Under the pieces are notes generated by a model. That model was not told the origin of the DNA. It did no database searches and saw nothing but the letters and a program-made list of their open reading frames with translations. A stretch of DNA of 64,000 bases from assembly GCA_021234155.1 (NCBI GenBank), contig JAJEKV010000075.1, positions 4,418,230 through 4,482,229 on the forward strand, read 5' to 3'. The position numbers and the translations under genes were made by a program. Positions 12,824 through 22,720 of this stretch are shown here, in pieces. Each line of letters starts with the position of its first letter. Positions within the stretch are counted from its first letter, which is position 1. Source of the DNA: Isoetes taiwanensis. Its lineage: Eukaryota > Streptophyta > Lycopodiopsida > Isoetales > Isoetaceae.

Positions 12824-13092
12824 AAACCGGGTGGATTCGCGCGAAACTGGCCTGCGTCACGAACGCAGAGGCGTTTGGCGCGGACTCACCCGGGTTGGCC
12901 GATTCTAACTATTTTTGAATATTTTTAACAAATTTAAAGTGCTACACTGCATTTCTAGACAATTTCTAAGCATTCTAACAACTTTTAGTACGAAATTTGG
13001 ATCAATTTTGCCCTAAATCAAGTGACTCGGGTGGGTTCATGGAAACTGCAAGGCTTGACGCAGAGGCGTTTGGCGCGGACTCACCCGGGTTG
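12824..13092. repeat. Pair of foldbacks, 200 bp apart
   Basis: Unit 1 (12824-12898) pairs accgggtggattcgcgc with gcgcggactcacccgggt and contains an inner hairpin (ctgcgt/acgcag). Unit 2 (13024-13092) has a diverged left arm and the same right arm. The unit spacing matches the foldback pairs of the large element, though arm sequences differ. Confidence 0.7.
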
Positions 13093-13284
13093 GCCGGTTT
13101 CGAGCCAATTTTTTATTTCTAGGTCAGAATTTTATGCTACTTAGCCAATTAAGAGCTATCATTTAATTAATACAAAAATACTATCAAAGAGGAGATTAAT
13201 TTATAGAGAAAATTACTTTTATAGATAACGAGTAAAATGTATAGGGAAAACTTATATTTATATAGTTTACTAAACTGGGGCTCT
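13093..13284. other. AT-rich spacer
   Basis: AT-rich stretch between the foldback pair and the H3-like stop codon, with no ORF. The large element has the same kind of AT-rich spacer at 40720-40852. Confidence 0.4.
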
Positions 13285-13971
13285 TCACGGCTTCTCCTTG
13301 CGAATCCTCCTCGCCAGGTGGAGGTCTTTGGGCATGACTGTCATCTGCTTGGCATGGATCGCGCAGAGGTTGCCTTCTTCAAAAAGTTGTACCAGCTTCG
13401 CCTCTGCTGCCTTCTGCAGGGCTCGAACCATCAAGGGTGCAGATCTTGGCTTCCTCGGCTTTGGCTGCTTCTTGGTGAGACCCCGCCGTCGTTGATGTGG
13501 CTCGGTAGTCGTAGCCCATCTTGAACTTCTGCATAGACCTTTGATGTAGGCACTTTCGAAGAGAGTTTGGATCATCATCGGTAATGCGTTGTTGGCAATC
13601 GCAGAATATCTTTGAGCAGCTCTCGTGCACAGGGGTTTGGCCCATGGCGGACCTTCTTCAGGGGTCGAGTCGAGGTGGTGGAGGCTTGCTTTTCCCCGAC
13701 CACAGTGGCTACCTTGTCGAGATCCATTGGGGCGGAGATAAATCTTGCATCTTGCCTTCTTCTTCTCGTACTCCATATCTTGCTTGAATGAGCTTTAAGT
13801 AGCTTCTCCCGTCTTGCCCTCCTTGGACTGCATTGGATATGGTTGCCGAGCATAGGCCTCCGTCGCATTCTTGACCTCCTCCTCCTCTTCTTCTTTAGCC
13901 TCTTGCTCCCCCCCTCTTGTTGGTGTGGTCTTTCCTCCTCGGGCTCATCCTCCTGCCGGTTGATTCGTCCC
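13285..13971 (-). pseudogene. Histone H3-like ORF of the LTR element (C-terminal H3 fold)
   Basis: The open part at 13776-13285 ends with an unmistakable H3 helix-2/helix-3 block: [39 protein letters not shown], then KEKP-stop. Canonical H3 reads [41 protein letters not shown]. Counterparts of H3 Cys110, His113, Lys115, Thr118, Lys122 and Asp123 are present, while Arg116 is Gln. Immediately before lies a basic tail-like stretch ([14 protein letters not shown]). Helices alpha-N and alpha-1 are not in this frame. Weak matches in the other two frames upstream suggest frameshifts or an internal deletion. It lies between primer site and foldbacks of a retroelement, so it is not a host histone gene in its own context. 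The upstream start (13971) is uncertain. Confidence 0.8.
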
Positions 13972-15226
13972 CATTGTGGTTCTCTGATAACCCCCGCTCC
14001 CCCTCACCCTAGCTTCTGCGCCTCTTTGTTCGCTTCTCCCTTGCCTCGTCTCTTCCTTCCTTTTCTTCCGCATTCATTGCTTTCGCTCCCCTTCTTCTGC
14101 TGTTCACGTGGCCCAGCTGGGGTTGCTCGTGTTGGGGTTGCTTCTCGCTTCTTTGCTCACCTACTCTTCACGGTGTTGGGGTTGCTCATATTGTCGAGTT
14201 GCTCTTGCTACTTGCTCCTCTCCTGCTCTTCCTATTCTTTGGGGTTGCTCCCTCTTTACATCGGGGTTGCTCTTGCTACTTGCTCCTCACACCTTGCTCT
14301 TCACTGTTCTTTGGGGTTGATCCCTCTTGTCGAGGTTGCTCTTTCTACTTGCTCCTCACCTCTCCAGAGCCGGGCATACGATCTCAATTTCCCCAGGCCT
14401 TGCGATCATTCACTGAAGTGCTAAGATCATTGCTCCTCCGGGGAGGAAACAATTCGTCTGAAGGCTTGAATGACTAAGTTAGATCATCGGCCTGGGCCGT
14501 AGGGCCTCAAGATTTTGCTTGTCGCCGCCCACCATGAGTGCTTCAACGTTCCGGTGCAAGCTGGAGCTTCCAACCTTTCTAGCTACTTGTTTGGTCCTCC
14601 CAACAACTTAGCTTCCTTGATGGTGGCTTCTTCGAGCGATCTTGCCTCTATCAATGGTCGACTATGTCTATTCGTGGCTCCTTTGGATCGATCTCGGCCT
14701 ACTGCTAGGATTCGGTGGACACTCTTATGGCAGCTTCGGAGATTAGCTTATAATTCGCCTTACAAGGGTAAAGGAGAGGTTCAAGCTATCATTTGGGAAC
14801 TTCTAAGGAGTAGAGGTGCTTCCATAAATTTAGTAGCTACTTTTCTTAAGAGTAATTTTATTATAACTATGAGTTATTAATTAAGGTACTTTCCCTAATC
14901 ACTTAACTATTTCTCAAATTTCCCTAATTCCTTTTTTAGGGCTAAGTAGTGGCCATTTCACGCCATTTTCTTTCAAGCTTTCTTTTTGGCGATTTCTGTT
15001 CAATTTTTAACTTGAAAGGTGCGGTTCATGAACAACTTGAGCTCAATTTTACTAGAAGGTTTCTTGTGACTATAATATTTCTACCACTTAGACTATACTT
15101 AATCTAATTCACGACCCCACTCATGGGAAAAAAATTTCTCCCACATTTTGCGGTTTAAGACTGGAATTCTCATTCCATTCCCTAGGCCAGTTAGTCTACC
15201 TATTCAGGGATATGGTCAGGGCTAGC
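13972..15226. other. Leader region of the LTR element
   Basis: CT-rich on the plus strand (13990-14370, repeated 'gggttgctc' phrases, so purine-rich in sense), then a plus-strand ORF (14515-14880) with no recognised domain. By synteny with 42111-42760 this is leader and N-terminal coding sequence. The phrase ttggggttgctc recurs at least five times between 14110 and 14345. Confidence 0.4.
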
Positions 15227-15242
15227 TCTTGGTCAACCAAGA
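15227..15242. other. Inverted repeat next to the primer binding site
   Basis: tcttggt, two bases, accaaga: perfect 7-bp arms. The same arms occur at 42745-42759 in the sister family with a different loop. Confidence 0.6.
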
Positions 15243-15247
15243 ACATT

Positions 15248-15260
15248 GCTCACGATACCA
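15248..15260 (-). promoter_or_regulatory. Primer binding site (tRNA-iMet type, diverged)
   Basis: The minus strand reads TGGTATCGTGAGC, one base from the LTR end. The standard plant iMet site is TGGTATCAGAGC, intact at 42765-42776 in the other family. The shared downstream AATG supports the assignment. Confidence 0.65.
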
Positions 15261-15261
15261 T

Positions 15262-16773
15262 TGTGGCGCTCCCCTACAAAATATCACGGTAGGCGGCAGT
15301 ACACTCCGTGAGGAAATCCCCCATCCGGCCCCTTCCGACGCTTGGGGCCCTCCGGTCTATCTCGCCTCCAGGGGTATCCCTAGTGCGGGAAGGGGACACA
15401 AAGGTGTCTTGCGCCCTTCCCTATGGGCTCCTATCCACGTGGAAGCATAAAACAACGTCGAGAACTAGCAATAACAATACATCATACTACCTCGAAGGGT
15501 AGCACATCCACATATCCAAAACATATGCCATAAAACATGAGAACTCCTACCCAAGGCTCCGGCATGGGGGAGGTAGGCCCCAGCTAGGCCTCAAGATAGA
15601 AGCAGACCGAGTCATAACAATGGCCGGGGCTGGCTATAGACAATGGCTAAGGTTGACCACTCCATCCGCCCCTCACGGTGCATACTTTGGGAATGAGCTA
15701 GATCTGACTCGGCATGACTCTAGCCTTCCGGATCTGCAATCCCATGGTATCACCCATCGGGACTACTCGGTTGCATCTCCTTGGTCCCGTCGAGGCAGGA
15801 AGGGTTGCATCTCCCTTCCGGGTCTAGAGGTTCCACAGGCGCTAGAGAATCGTGGCGACACCGCGATTCTTCCACGACTTAACCTCCCAAAACAAGAGCC
15901 AAGCCAACACTTGCAACTCTTGAGGGCGGTGGCGTGACACCATTGCTCCAGAGGTGTAGGACCATGTCCGACCCACCGCGAAGTGACCGACCATAAGCCT
16001 AGCCCACTATGGGATCCCCAGTAGCCACGCTCAGCAGGGATCCTCCCTCCGCATTGCCTCTAGCCCCGTTGTGTGGTGCTGAGTCCATCATAGCTCCCAT
16101 AGCCCGGTGGGTTCCTATGCACAGGCTGCATAATAATAGGAACTAAAGGGTCTAACTAGGAGCATTACTAAGTAAGGCTACTAGGTCTCTACCCCCCTTC
16201 CCAATACAAGAGGAGATCATCACATCCATCATATCATGGTAATCATCATAAGAACATCTTAACCTAATCATACATATCTAACTTACAGTTAGGGTTCCTT
16301 AATTAGGGTTCGAGATGTTAAACAAGGGTTCTAGGATGGCTCTACTCTAGATAATTTAAATACTAACCCATCTGGAGTGCTAACTTTTAGATGAACTACT
16401 AAGAGCACTACTCCACATACCTGCTCCAGAAGCACTCCCTCCCAATCCTGGCGTCTCCATGGTCTTCGAGGTGTTCGAGGTAGCTCCCACTACTGCTGAT
16501 GCGCTCACGCTCTAGGGGGCTGCCATGCTATGCTGTGCCACAGAGATGGTTCGTAAAACGGAGTTTAATGCTAAGAAGGTTCCCAGGCTGGCCGGAGCCG
16601 GAAAAAGAGGCCTAGGGTTAGGGTTTAGGCCTTTATAGGTTAGGGTTCACATGTTATGCCATGTGGCTCCAATAGGGTAAGTCCGTGTGGCGGGTGCCCA
16701 ATAGGTTAAGGCCATGTGGAAAATGGTCTTAATCTAAGGTTGGCTAATTATAGTCATGCCCCTTAGTGCCACA
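15262..16773 (-). repeat. LTR (5' LTR of the sister element), 1512 bp
   Basis: Bounded on the plus strand by TGTGGCGCT and AGTGCCACA, a near-perfect terminal inverted repeat with TG...CA ends, and followed by the primer site. Read in sense, a TATAAAG box lies at 16637-16631, directly followed by telomere-like AAACCCTAACCCTA sequence (16628-16613). No second copy in the window. Confidence 0.75.
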
Positions 16774-17233
16774 ATCTATGGTATACAAGGCTATGAAGAT
16801 AGACTTGTATAGTGATCTTTACCGGAAATATATATGTATTTATGGCGTGATATTTTCCTCGAACGCCCAAAGATTTGACTTTCTTTTACATTCAATGCTC
16901 AATGGTGTATTTGATAGGGTGTATTGATAAAATATTTTGTTCTTTACATTTTACATATGTTCTGAAATGCATTTGAATTTAATATTTGGTTTTCCTTTAC
17001 ATTCTGATAGCTATGCACACTAATGTACTTCTATTTTGTCGTTACATTATCAGCAGAAAGTTTGCATGTAGTAAAAACTTACTTGCATGTAATTAACATT
17101 TGTTCTGTTTTGATTTGCATCTGATTGTTTTTTCTTCCGATTTTGCTTCTATCTACTCTACATCTCCCCTTGATTCTGAATCAAGTGTTTACATTTCTTA
17201 TTTGCTTATGATCCCAATTGTGTCAATGCAGAT
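16774..17233. other. No recognisable gene
   Basis: AT-rich sequence, possibly upstream or intronic sequence of the Ulp1-like gene: a pyrimidine-rich tract and cag acceptor (ending 17231) precede the ATG at 17234. Confidence 0.4.
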
Positions 17234-18638
17234 ATGGGTAGTATCAAGAAAGCAAGACCTAAAACTGCAGGTAAACTAAACAATTCATGTTTCGTGCACT
17301 ATGCTTAAGTTCTGAATATAGCAAAATCTTATGTTGTAGGTGAAAAGAAGGATGTTGTTGGGAAGGGGTTGCATTTACCATTCTCAGAGATCCCAGTTGC
17401 CGAACCTGGCACAAAAGATGCTGCTGCTATCGATGTTGGAAGTCCATCCACATCTACATCACCTTTGAGAATTGCAACAACTCATAAGAAATCAGTGCAG
17501 GATTTGGAGACCGAGGGGTACTTGGATAAAACTTCAGAAATTGTGGAAGGTAGGGTGATTACATTCTGATTACATTAAGATTGCATCTGTTGTAGTTAGA
17601 GTTTACTAATGTTCAATATTTTGCAGCAGAGGTTGTTTTCCAAAAAGAGATCCCAGCTGTTGAAGCCGAGCTGCTATTATTGTAGCAACAAGCTGAAAGC
17701 CCAGAAAGCAATTCTCTCTCCTTTTCAGGGTTCCTTTTTTTTTTTTGTATTTTGAAACTTACGTTGACGTGTTTTACGATAAAATTACTTGAAGATATTG
17801 GTGACAACATTGAAAATCCAATCAAGCAAAATTTCGATGAAGTTCAAGTTGAGGAAAAGTCTTGTTCTTTGGCAGTGCACGTGTTTCTTTTTTGTCTTGC
17901 TTTCAAAATATTAGAATGAAGCACTTTCTTTACTTGAGGAGACTTGCGGCGATTCAATGGAGCTAGATGATGTTGAAGAAGCCTTGGAGATTGCATCCAA
18001 GGCAACTACTAAATTTATGGTCAAAGCCGATGCCAAACAAATTGAAAAAAGAGAGTGCAAACCCAGAGCGGTGGACATCCATATTTGAAAACGGTAATTG
18101 CTATTATCCGCAAGAAAAAACGGTAATTGCTAGCTTACATTTACTTAGTTATACTTCAAAGAGCTTATTAGATTTTTACTCGTTTTGCAGGTCTAAACCA
18201 TCGAAACAGATATTGAAGGTATCAATTTATGCCTTATTGTCATGGATCAATTGTTAATATGACACTAACATCTTGGATCCGACAAATGTAAATGATGACA
18301 AGGATAAACTTATGGAATTCACGCCATTCAAGAATTGTCCATGACCGAAATGAAAGTGGTTGCATCCGACATAGCAATTTTATGTGCAACTAACTCTAAA
18401 ATGAGTAGCCGCTTAGTGGATCTTTATGGCGTGTAATAATCTGGTTGTAACCGAAATTTGTATTTGTTGCTATTCTTTGTCTCTAATATTAACCTTAATC
18501 TAATTCAGGTGCTTGTATGAGACATTGCCTTCCTCGAAAGTGGAAGAGCAAAATCTTTTTTATCCCATTTTACAACTATATAATGTTTAGAGAAGCTACC
18601 AAAGAAGAAAAAAAAGAGTGAATCACCGAAGGATCACT
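17234..18638 (+). pseudogene. 5' exons of a Ulp1/C48-type gene, interrupted by the retroelement
   Basis: ATG 17234 opens a 37-nt coding exon (to 17270, gtaaac donor) that splices in phase to 17340-17549 (tgtag acceptor, gtaggg donor). That exon reads GEKKDVVGKGLHLPFSE and continues with EIPVAEPGTKDAAAIDV. The next exon from 17627 repeats the theme (FQKEIPAVEAE) but runs into a stop after a frameshift. Later pieces (about 17795-17865 and 17913-18070) are acidic, Lys-rich and open. The last coding-like piece before the insertion is Lys/Glu-rich. Catalytic exons lie beyond the insertion at 44456-45101. I infer a host or captured SUMO-protease-like gene that had begun to decay. The N-terminal segment matches no family I know. 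Confidence 0.5.
18634..18638. repeat. Target-site duplication TCACT (left)
   Basis: TCACT directly precedes the LTR start TGTGACG. The identical TCACT follows the far LTR at 44451-44455. A 5-bp duplication is the norm for Ty3/gypsy integrases. Confidence 0.85.
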
Positions 18639-19880
18639 TGTGACGTCCCCTACTCAGTATACGGTGCACTCCACCGTATACAAACAGAGTTCTCCCCTAT
18701 ACCAGCTCCATGCCGATACGGGGGCCCTCCACATGACACACTGGCAAAATGGACGGTTCCAAAGTGGGAAGAGTGAAGGGTCATTTTACCCCGCCTCCCT
18801 CGTGGCCTACCTAGTCATGAAGCGTAAAACATACATGTTAGTATATAACATAAGCACATATCCACCTCTCGAAGGGTGGTCCATCACATTTGCATAAACA
18901 AGGGTGAGCACAATACATATGGGAAGCCCTACCCGAGGCTCGCACTCAAGGGGATGACCGACGGCTTGGGTCTCCGAGTTCATTGCAAAATGTAATTCAT
19001 GGCAATGGATTTGGGTGGCATATGAACATGGCATAGGGTTGTCCACTCCATCCGCCCTCTCCCATGCACACTTTGCGAGTAGGGCTGAAAAGTGTCGGGA
19101 CTCAGAGTTCAGCGGGATGCATAGCCAAAGGGGCTATTCCTGGGTCTCATCCTCCCGCCTCGGATGGGGCGGGGAAGGGATCACTCCCTCCGTAGATCTG
19201 CATCTTTGACTCAAGGTGACTAGAGGGCCCTTTGCCCGTGATTCGGACAACCCACTGGAAAGTGTACACCACTTCACTCGGTGTCGGTCCATGCCCTACC
19301 CACACTCGATTGGTAAGCCATTAGACCTAGTCACTATGATCCCTGGTAGGCCTTACACACCGCAGGGATCGTTCAAGAGTCGAGAACATGAATCTCCTTC
19401 TTAGCTGGCCTGCCCCTTCACCCACAACCAGTGTGTGGTTCTTGTGCACCCGCAATGCCGAATCTATAGTGTGCTAGAGAGGCTAATCTAGGAGCATCTA
19501 CTACCATGCTTGAGGTCTCTACCCCCTTCCCAATACAAGGAGTTCATAGAGATACATCATCCATATATATCCACCCGGAAGAACTAAAGAACTATATCTA
19601 ATCTATATCATAGAGTTAGGTTCTTTAGTTAGAGGCTGGTATCTAGAGATCTAGAAGGCTGCTATGGGCAATTTAATAGGCTAAACCTACTGATTCTATG
19701 ACTAAAACATGGTTTAAGCTATTAAATTGCCTAAATACCTGATCCTTGAGTGGCTCCTCCTGACCTGAGTTCGACCATCCTGCTGAAACGCTCGAATCAA
19801 GGGAAACTAATGGTGCAATTCTCTCGGGCAGAGTCTGGAAGGCGGTTTTTGGCTCTTGAGGCAGCCAAAACAGAGCTCTA

Positions 19881-19951
19881 AAACCCTAGAAACGAAAAAT
19901 GGGCAAGTTAGGGTTTCCCTTCTTAAATAGACAAGGGGTTGGCTAGGGTTT
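19881..19951 (-). promoter_or_regulatory. LTR core promoter: TATA-like box with telo-box motifs
   Basis: In sense (minus) the TATA-like CTATTTAAGA lies at 19930-19921. Telo-box-type AAACCCTAA/G motifs flank it: ctagggttt at 19943-19951, ttagggttt at 19908-19916, and aaaccctag at 19881-19889. The same arrangement is kept in LTR 3 (TATA-like at 44053-44047). Telo-boxes are known plant promoter elements bound by TRB proteins. Function here is inferred. Confidence 0.5.
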
Positions 19952-20028
19952 CCAATTATCCCCTTTAGGCATGTGGGATAATTGGGAATGGGCCCACTTG
20001 CCTTTAATGGCTAGGTGGCAAGATGTGC

Positions 20029-20161
20029 CCACATGGGAATGTGTGCCCACATTAATGTGTACATTGGTAAATGTGCACATTAATTGCACACTTGGCATAA
20101 AGTGTCCACATGGAAATGTGTGCCCACATTAATGTGTACATTGGTAAATGTGCACATTAAT
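20029..20161. repeat. Direct repeat in LTR U3 (period 77 bp)
   Basis: A segment starting ccacatggaaatgtgtgccc at 20106 repeats the one at 20029 over about 56 bp. Both are dense in ACAT/ATGT half-palindromes. The repeat is also in the partial LTR and LTR 3, so it predates the insertion. Its U3 position upstream of the TATA-like box suggests an enhancer-type repeat. Confidence 0.6.
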
Positions 20162-20308
20162 ACTAATGCACATTCTTAGCAAGTTGCCCCCTAGGGCTAC
20201 CCACTTGGCTACACGCCGTCGTTACCGCCGGTCGGAGTGGCGTGTATCGCGTGACGCGATGCAAGATATATGTCCCGAGGCCAGGTATCGCCCCGAACGG
20301 GCGTCACA

Positions 20309-20321
20309 TTCTCCCCACCTT
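20309..20321 (-). promoter_or_regulatory. Polypurine tract
   Basis: In sense AAGGTGGGGAGAA abuts the 3' LTR start, where plus-strand DNA synthesis is primed. The same tract abuts the partial LTR at 29675-29687. Confidence 0.75.
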
Positions 20322-21201
20322 GAAATGATGCCGTCCAAAAAGATCATGGGTCTCCCCCACCTTGGGAGCATCCTAACCTCGCAATCAACCTGATACATAC
20401 GATAAACTACTATAATGCTTATACATTTATTAAGATTACCTTAAGGTAATATTTTTAGAACATTATTACGCCATTATATTATGAAATAACTTATCAATTC
20501 ATAACATCTTTAAAGCAAGTTACTTTCGATAGTTTTACTTATCCACGACAATTAAGTTTATCAAAATTTTAACATTTCATGTCTAACATTATTGTTCGAG
20601 GTACTCTTCATTCCTTGCAACACATTCCAACAAAATTTGTGTTGCAAGTCTTGTAGCTTCGACCTCCTTGCCCTCCCGAGCTCTATTGGCTGCAGCAGTC
20701 GACACTACGTTAGTACCATTTTAATTATTAATAAAATTTTGGTTATATGGTGACCACCCCACCTATCTACATGGATGCATGGCTAATCTCCCAGAGGGAA
20801 GAGGGTGAATCTTCCATTATGGCGTCAGGAGGCAGACATATATGCCGCTCATGCCTACACCCTAGTTGCCCGGTGTGGAGGATAGGTCCTTCCCAGATAT
20901 GGGGGCGAAGGCCCGATTCCTCCTATCAAAGCATATATGGGGCTAGAGGTGCTTTTCCTATCGATGCATTCCTTAATGACCTCCTTTCTCTCGAGGTCGT
21001 CTACTTCGTGGGACGTAAGTAGACTTTCTAATCTACCTTCCACTACCGCCCAAAGCGAAACGCTTGCGGTCATGCCTACATTGACATTACACCACGCCTA
21101 GAGATCACCGTAGTGGTCCCATCATTTCCAGAATAACAACGCGTAATGCGACCCATACCTAGCATAGGTTGCATCGTGGATTAATCTTAACTATACAAGA
21201 A
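20322..21201. other. 3' noncoding region of copy A
   Basis: About 880 bp between pol and the 3' LTR with no coding frame I can support. Conserved at 29688-30570 in copy B, so it is a genuine part of the element. Confidence 0.6.
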
Positions 21202-22720
21202 TTAATCTACACAAATCGACATGCCCTCCGAGCGATTTCTTCTGGAGATGACTTTGCCGTCCCATTGCTCCATAAACTCACTGCACGCTTTTATTAGATC
21301 CTTCTTAAGTACCCACGCGTCTTTCCACCTTAAGTGTTTCCACTTAACCAAATATTGGAGGAACTCCGACCTCCTTGTTTTCTTGAAAGCTTTATCAAGA
21401 ATCAATTCTGGAATTATTTTCAGCTGCTTCTCTGTCATTTCCAATAACGTTGGAGTGTCCAAGACTTCGTCTGGATTTGGAGTGTGCTTCTTCAACAAGC
21501 TCACGTGGAAGACCTTATGAATCTTTAGGTGTGCTGGCAAGTCTAGCTTGTAGGATTGATTGCCTACTCTCTTGACTATTCTGAAAGGTCCAGCCCACCT
21601 TGGAGCAAGCTTCTTGCAATTCCCGATCCTGAGCTTCGCCTGCTTCACCTTGATCTTGAGCTTTAAACATCATCTCCAACTTTGAACTCTCTGATTGTTC
21701 GATGCTTGTCGGCGATGCTCTTCTGCTGACTTCTTGCTGCTAGCAGATATCCTCGAACGTCTTCCACGAAAGCTTTGCATATCGGCCAACATCTGGCTGC
21801 GAAACCTCTACTTTTGACACGGATTGTGCCAAGTGTCCGGAGTTAGGCACCGATATAGTCGTAATTAATCATAAACCATGACATTTGGGATGATTCCTGC
21901 TTGGTGCTATTGTATGCAAACTCCACCAAGTGAATAAATTCTTCCCACATACCTTGCTTATTCCGACATAGTTTCGTAGCATGTCTTCCAAAATCCTGTT
22001 TAATCCGCTCGTTTGGCCATCCGTCTGAGGATGATACTGCCGTGCTCTCATGGATAGTTTCGCCTAATGGTCGCAAAAAGAGGTCTTGCCGAAGGCACTC
22101 ATAAACTTCGATCCTCAATGGGAGATAATCTCCCTTGGCATGCCATGAAGCCCGAAGATCTCTTTGGTGAAGAGCTTTGCCAGTATCCATAGCGTGACGT
22201 GGTCTCCCCAAGGCACAAAATGTGCCATTTTTGACAACTTGTCGACCACTACCATCAAGGCATCCTTTCCTCTTACTGTTCTTGGAAGCCCTGTGATGAA
22301 ATCCATGCTGATCACCTCCCACTTAGCGTTTGGCACCGCTAATGGCTCTAATGCTCCTGGAATTAAGTCGCTTCCGCCGTCTGGCGACATAGTGACATTC
22401 CCCGATGTAGCGAAGCTACTTGCTTCTTCATTCCCCGGCCAATAATAGCCAGCAAGACTTTGAAATATGTTTTCATGAATCCCGCGATGGCCCGGCTATT
22501 GGGCATTTTTGGTCATGGAGGATCAATTTCCTTACACCATGATGATTCAGGTACGCACAACTTGTTCTTATGGTATAACAGGTTGCCTTCCTTCTTATAA
22601 TGTTTAAAGGCTTCCCGCTCCTTATCTGTTCTAGCCTCCCTGAAATCCACATCCGTTGGCAAGGACTCTTCAATCTTCTTACCAAAGTCGCTGGAGAGCG
22701 TCGAAATTGCATTGCAATGC
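21202..22720 (-). pseudogene. Copy A integrase with C-terminal chromodomain
   Basis: Integrates the cDNA. In sense: zinc-binding and core region from about 22720, with a catalytic-core motif SMDFITGLPRT and VVVDKLSKMAHFVP (22390-22115) and HPQTDGQTS (about 22040). The C-terminal GPFRIVKRVGNQSYKLDLP region (21600-21540) is followed by a chromodomain ending the ORF at 21202 (PELILDKAFKKTRRSEFL, LVKWKHLRWKDAWV). Chromodomains on plant integrases bind modified H3 tails and guide insertion. Frameshifts separate the core from the C-terminal part, which is open for 148 residues. Confidence 0.82.

Larger units (their letters stand above)
12813..16773 (-). mobile_element. 5' part of an LTR retrotransposon carrying an H3-like ORF
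   Basis: On the minus strand: one LTR (16773 to 15262), a tRNA-iMet-like primer site (15260-15248), an inverted repeat (15242-15227), a leader, an H3-like ORF (about 13971 to 13285) and a foldback pair (13092-12824). Gag, pol and the second LTR are missing. The same order occurs in the large element at 18639-44450, but LTR sequence differs, so these are sister families. The left edge falls inside LINE sequence near 12807-12813. The sequence atcta occurs at 12802-12806 and again at 16774-16778, which could be a duplication or chance. Confidence 0.75.
18639..20308 (-). repeat. LTR 1 (3' LTR in sense), 1670 bp
   Basis: Starts TGTGACGTCCCC and ends GCGTCACA. Pairs with LTR 3 (42778-44450). The stretch 19560-20200 is nearly identical between the two, while 18700-19500 shows many small indels. 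A perfect 10-bp hairpin (18657-18666 with 18672-18681, 5-nt loop) lies near the U5 end in sense. Confidence 0.88.

Noticed and set aside
13379..13868. H3 alpha-N and alpha-1 helices in the other two frames of the sister H3-like ORF
   Set aside because: Short resemblances ([28 protein letters not shown]) are too weak and in different frames. I do not claim them and treat these helices as missing or unresolved.
13237..13868. A host centromeric H3 (CENH3) gene
   Set aside because: The sequence lies between an LTR primer site and foldbacks, is frameshifted and is matched by the ORF in a separate retroelement family. There is no intron structure or complete fold expected of a host CENH3 gene.
13843..14477. 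Plus-strand Leu/Cys/Ser-rich ORFs resembling membrane proteins
   Set aside because: They are antisense to the purine-rich leader and N-terminal region of the H3-bearing element. The composition is a CT-rich strand effect.
16774..16815. Continuation of LINE ORF2 after the LTR (a YKAMK-like stretch)
   Set aside because: Only five residues resemble the RT consensus, a frameshift would be required, and similarity does not continue.
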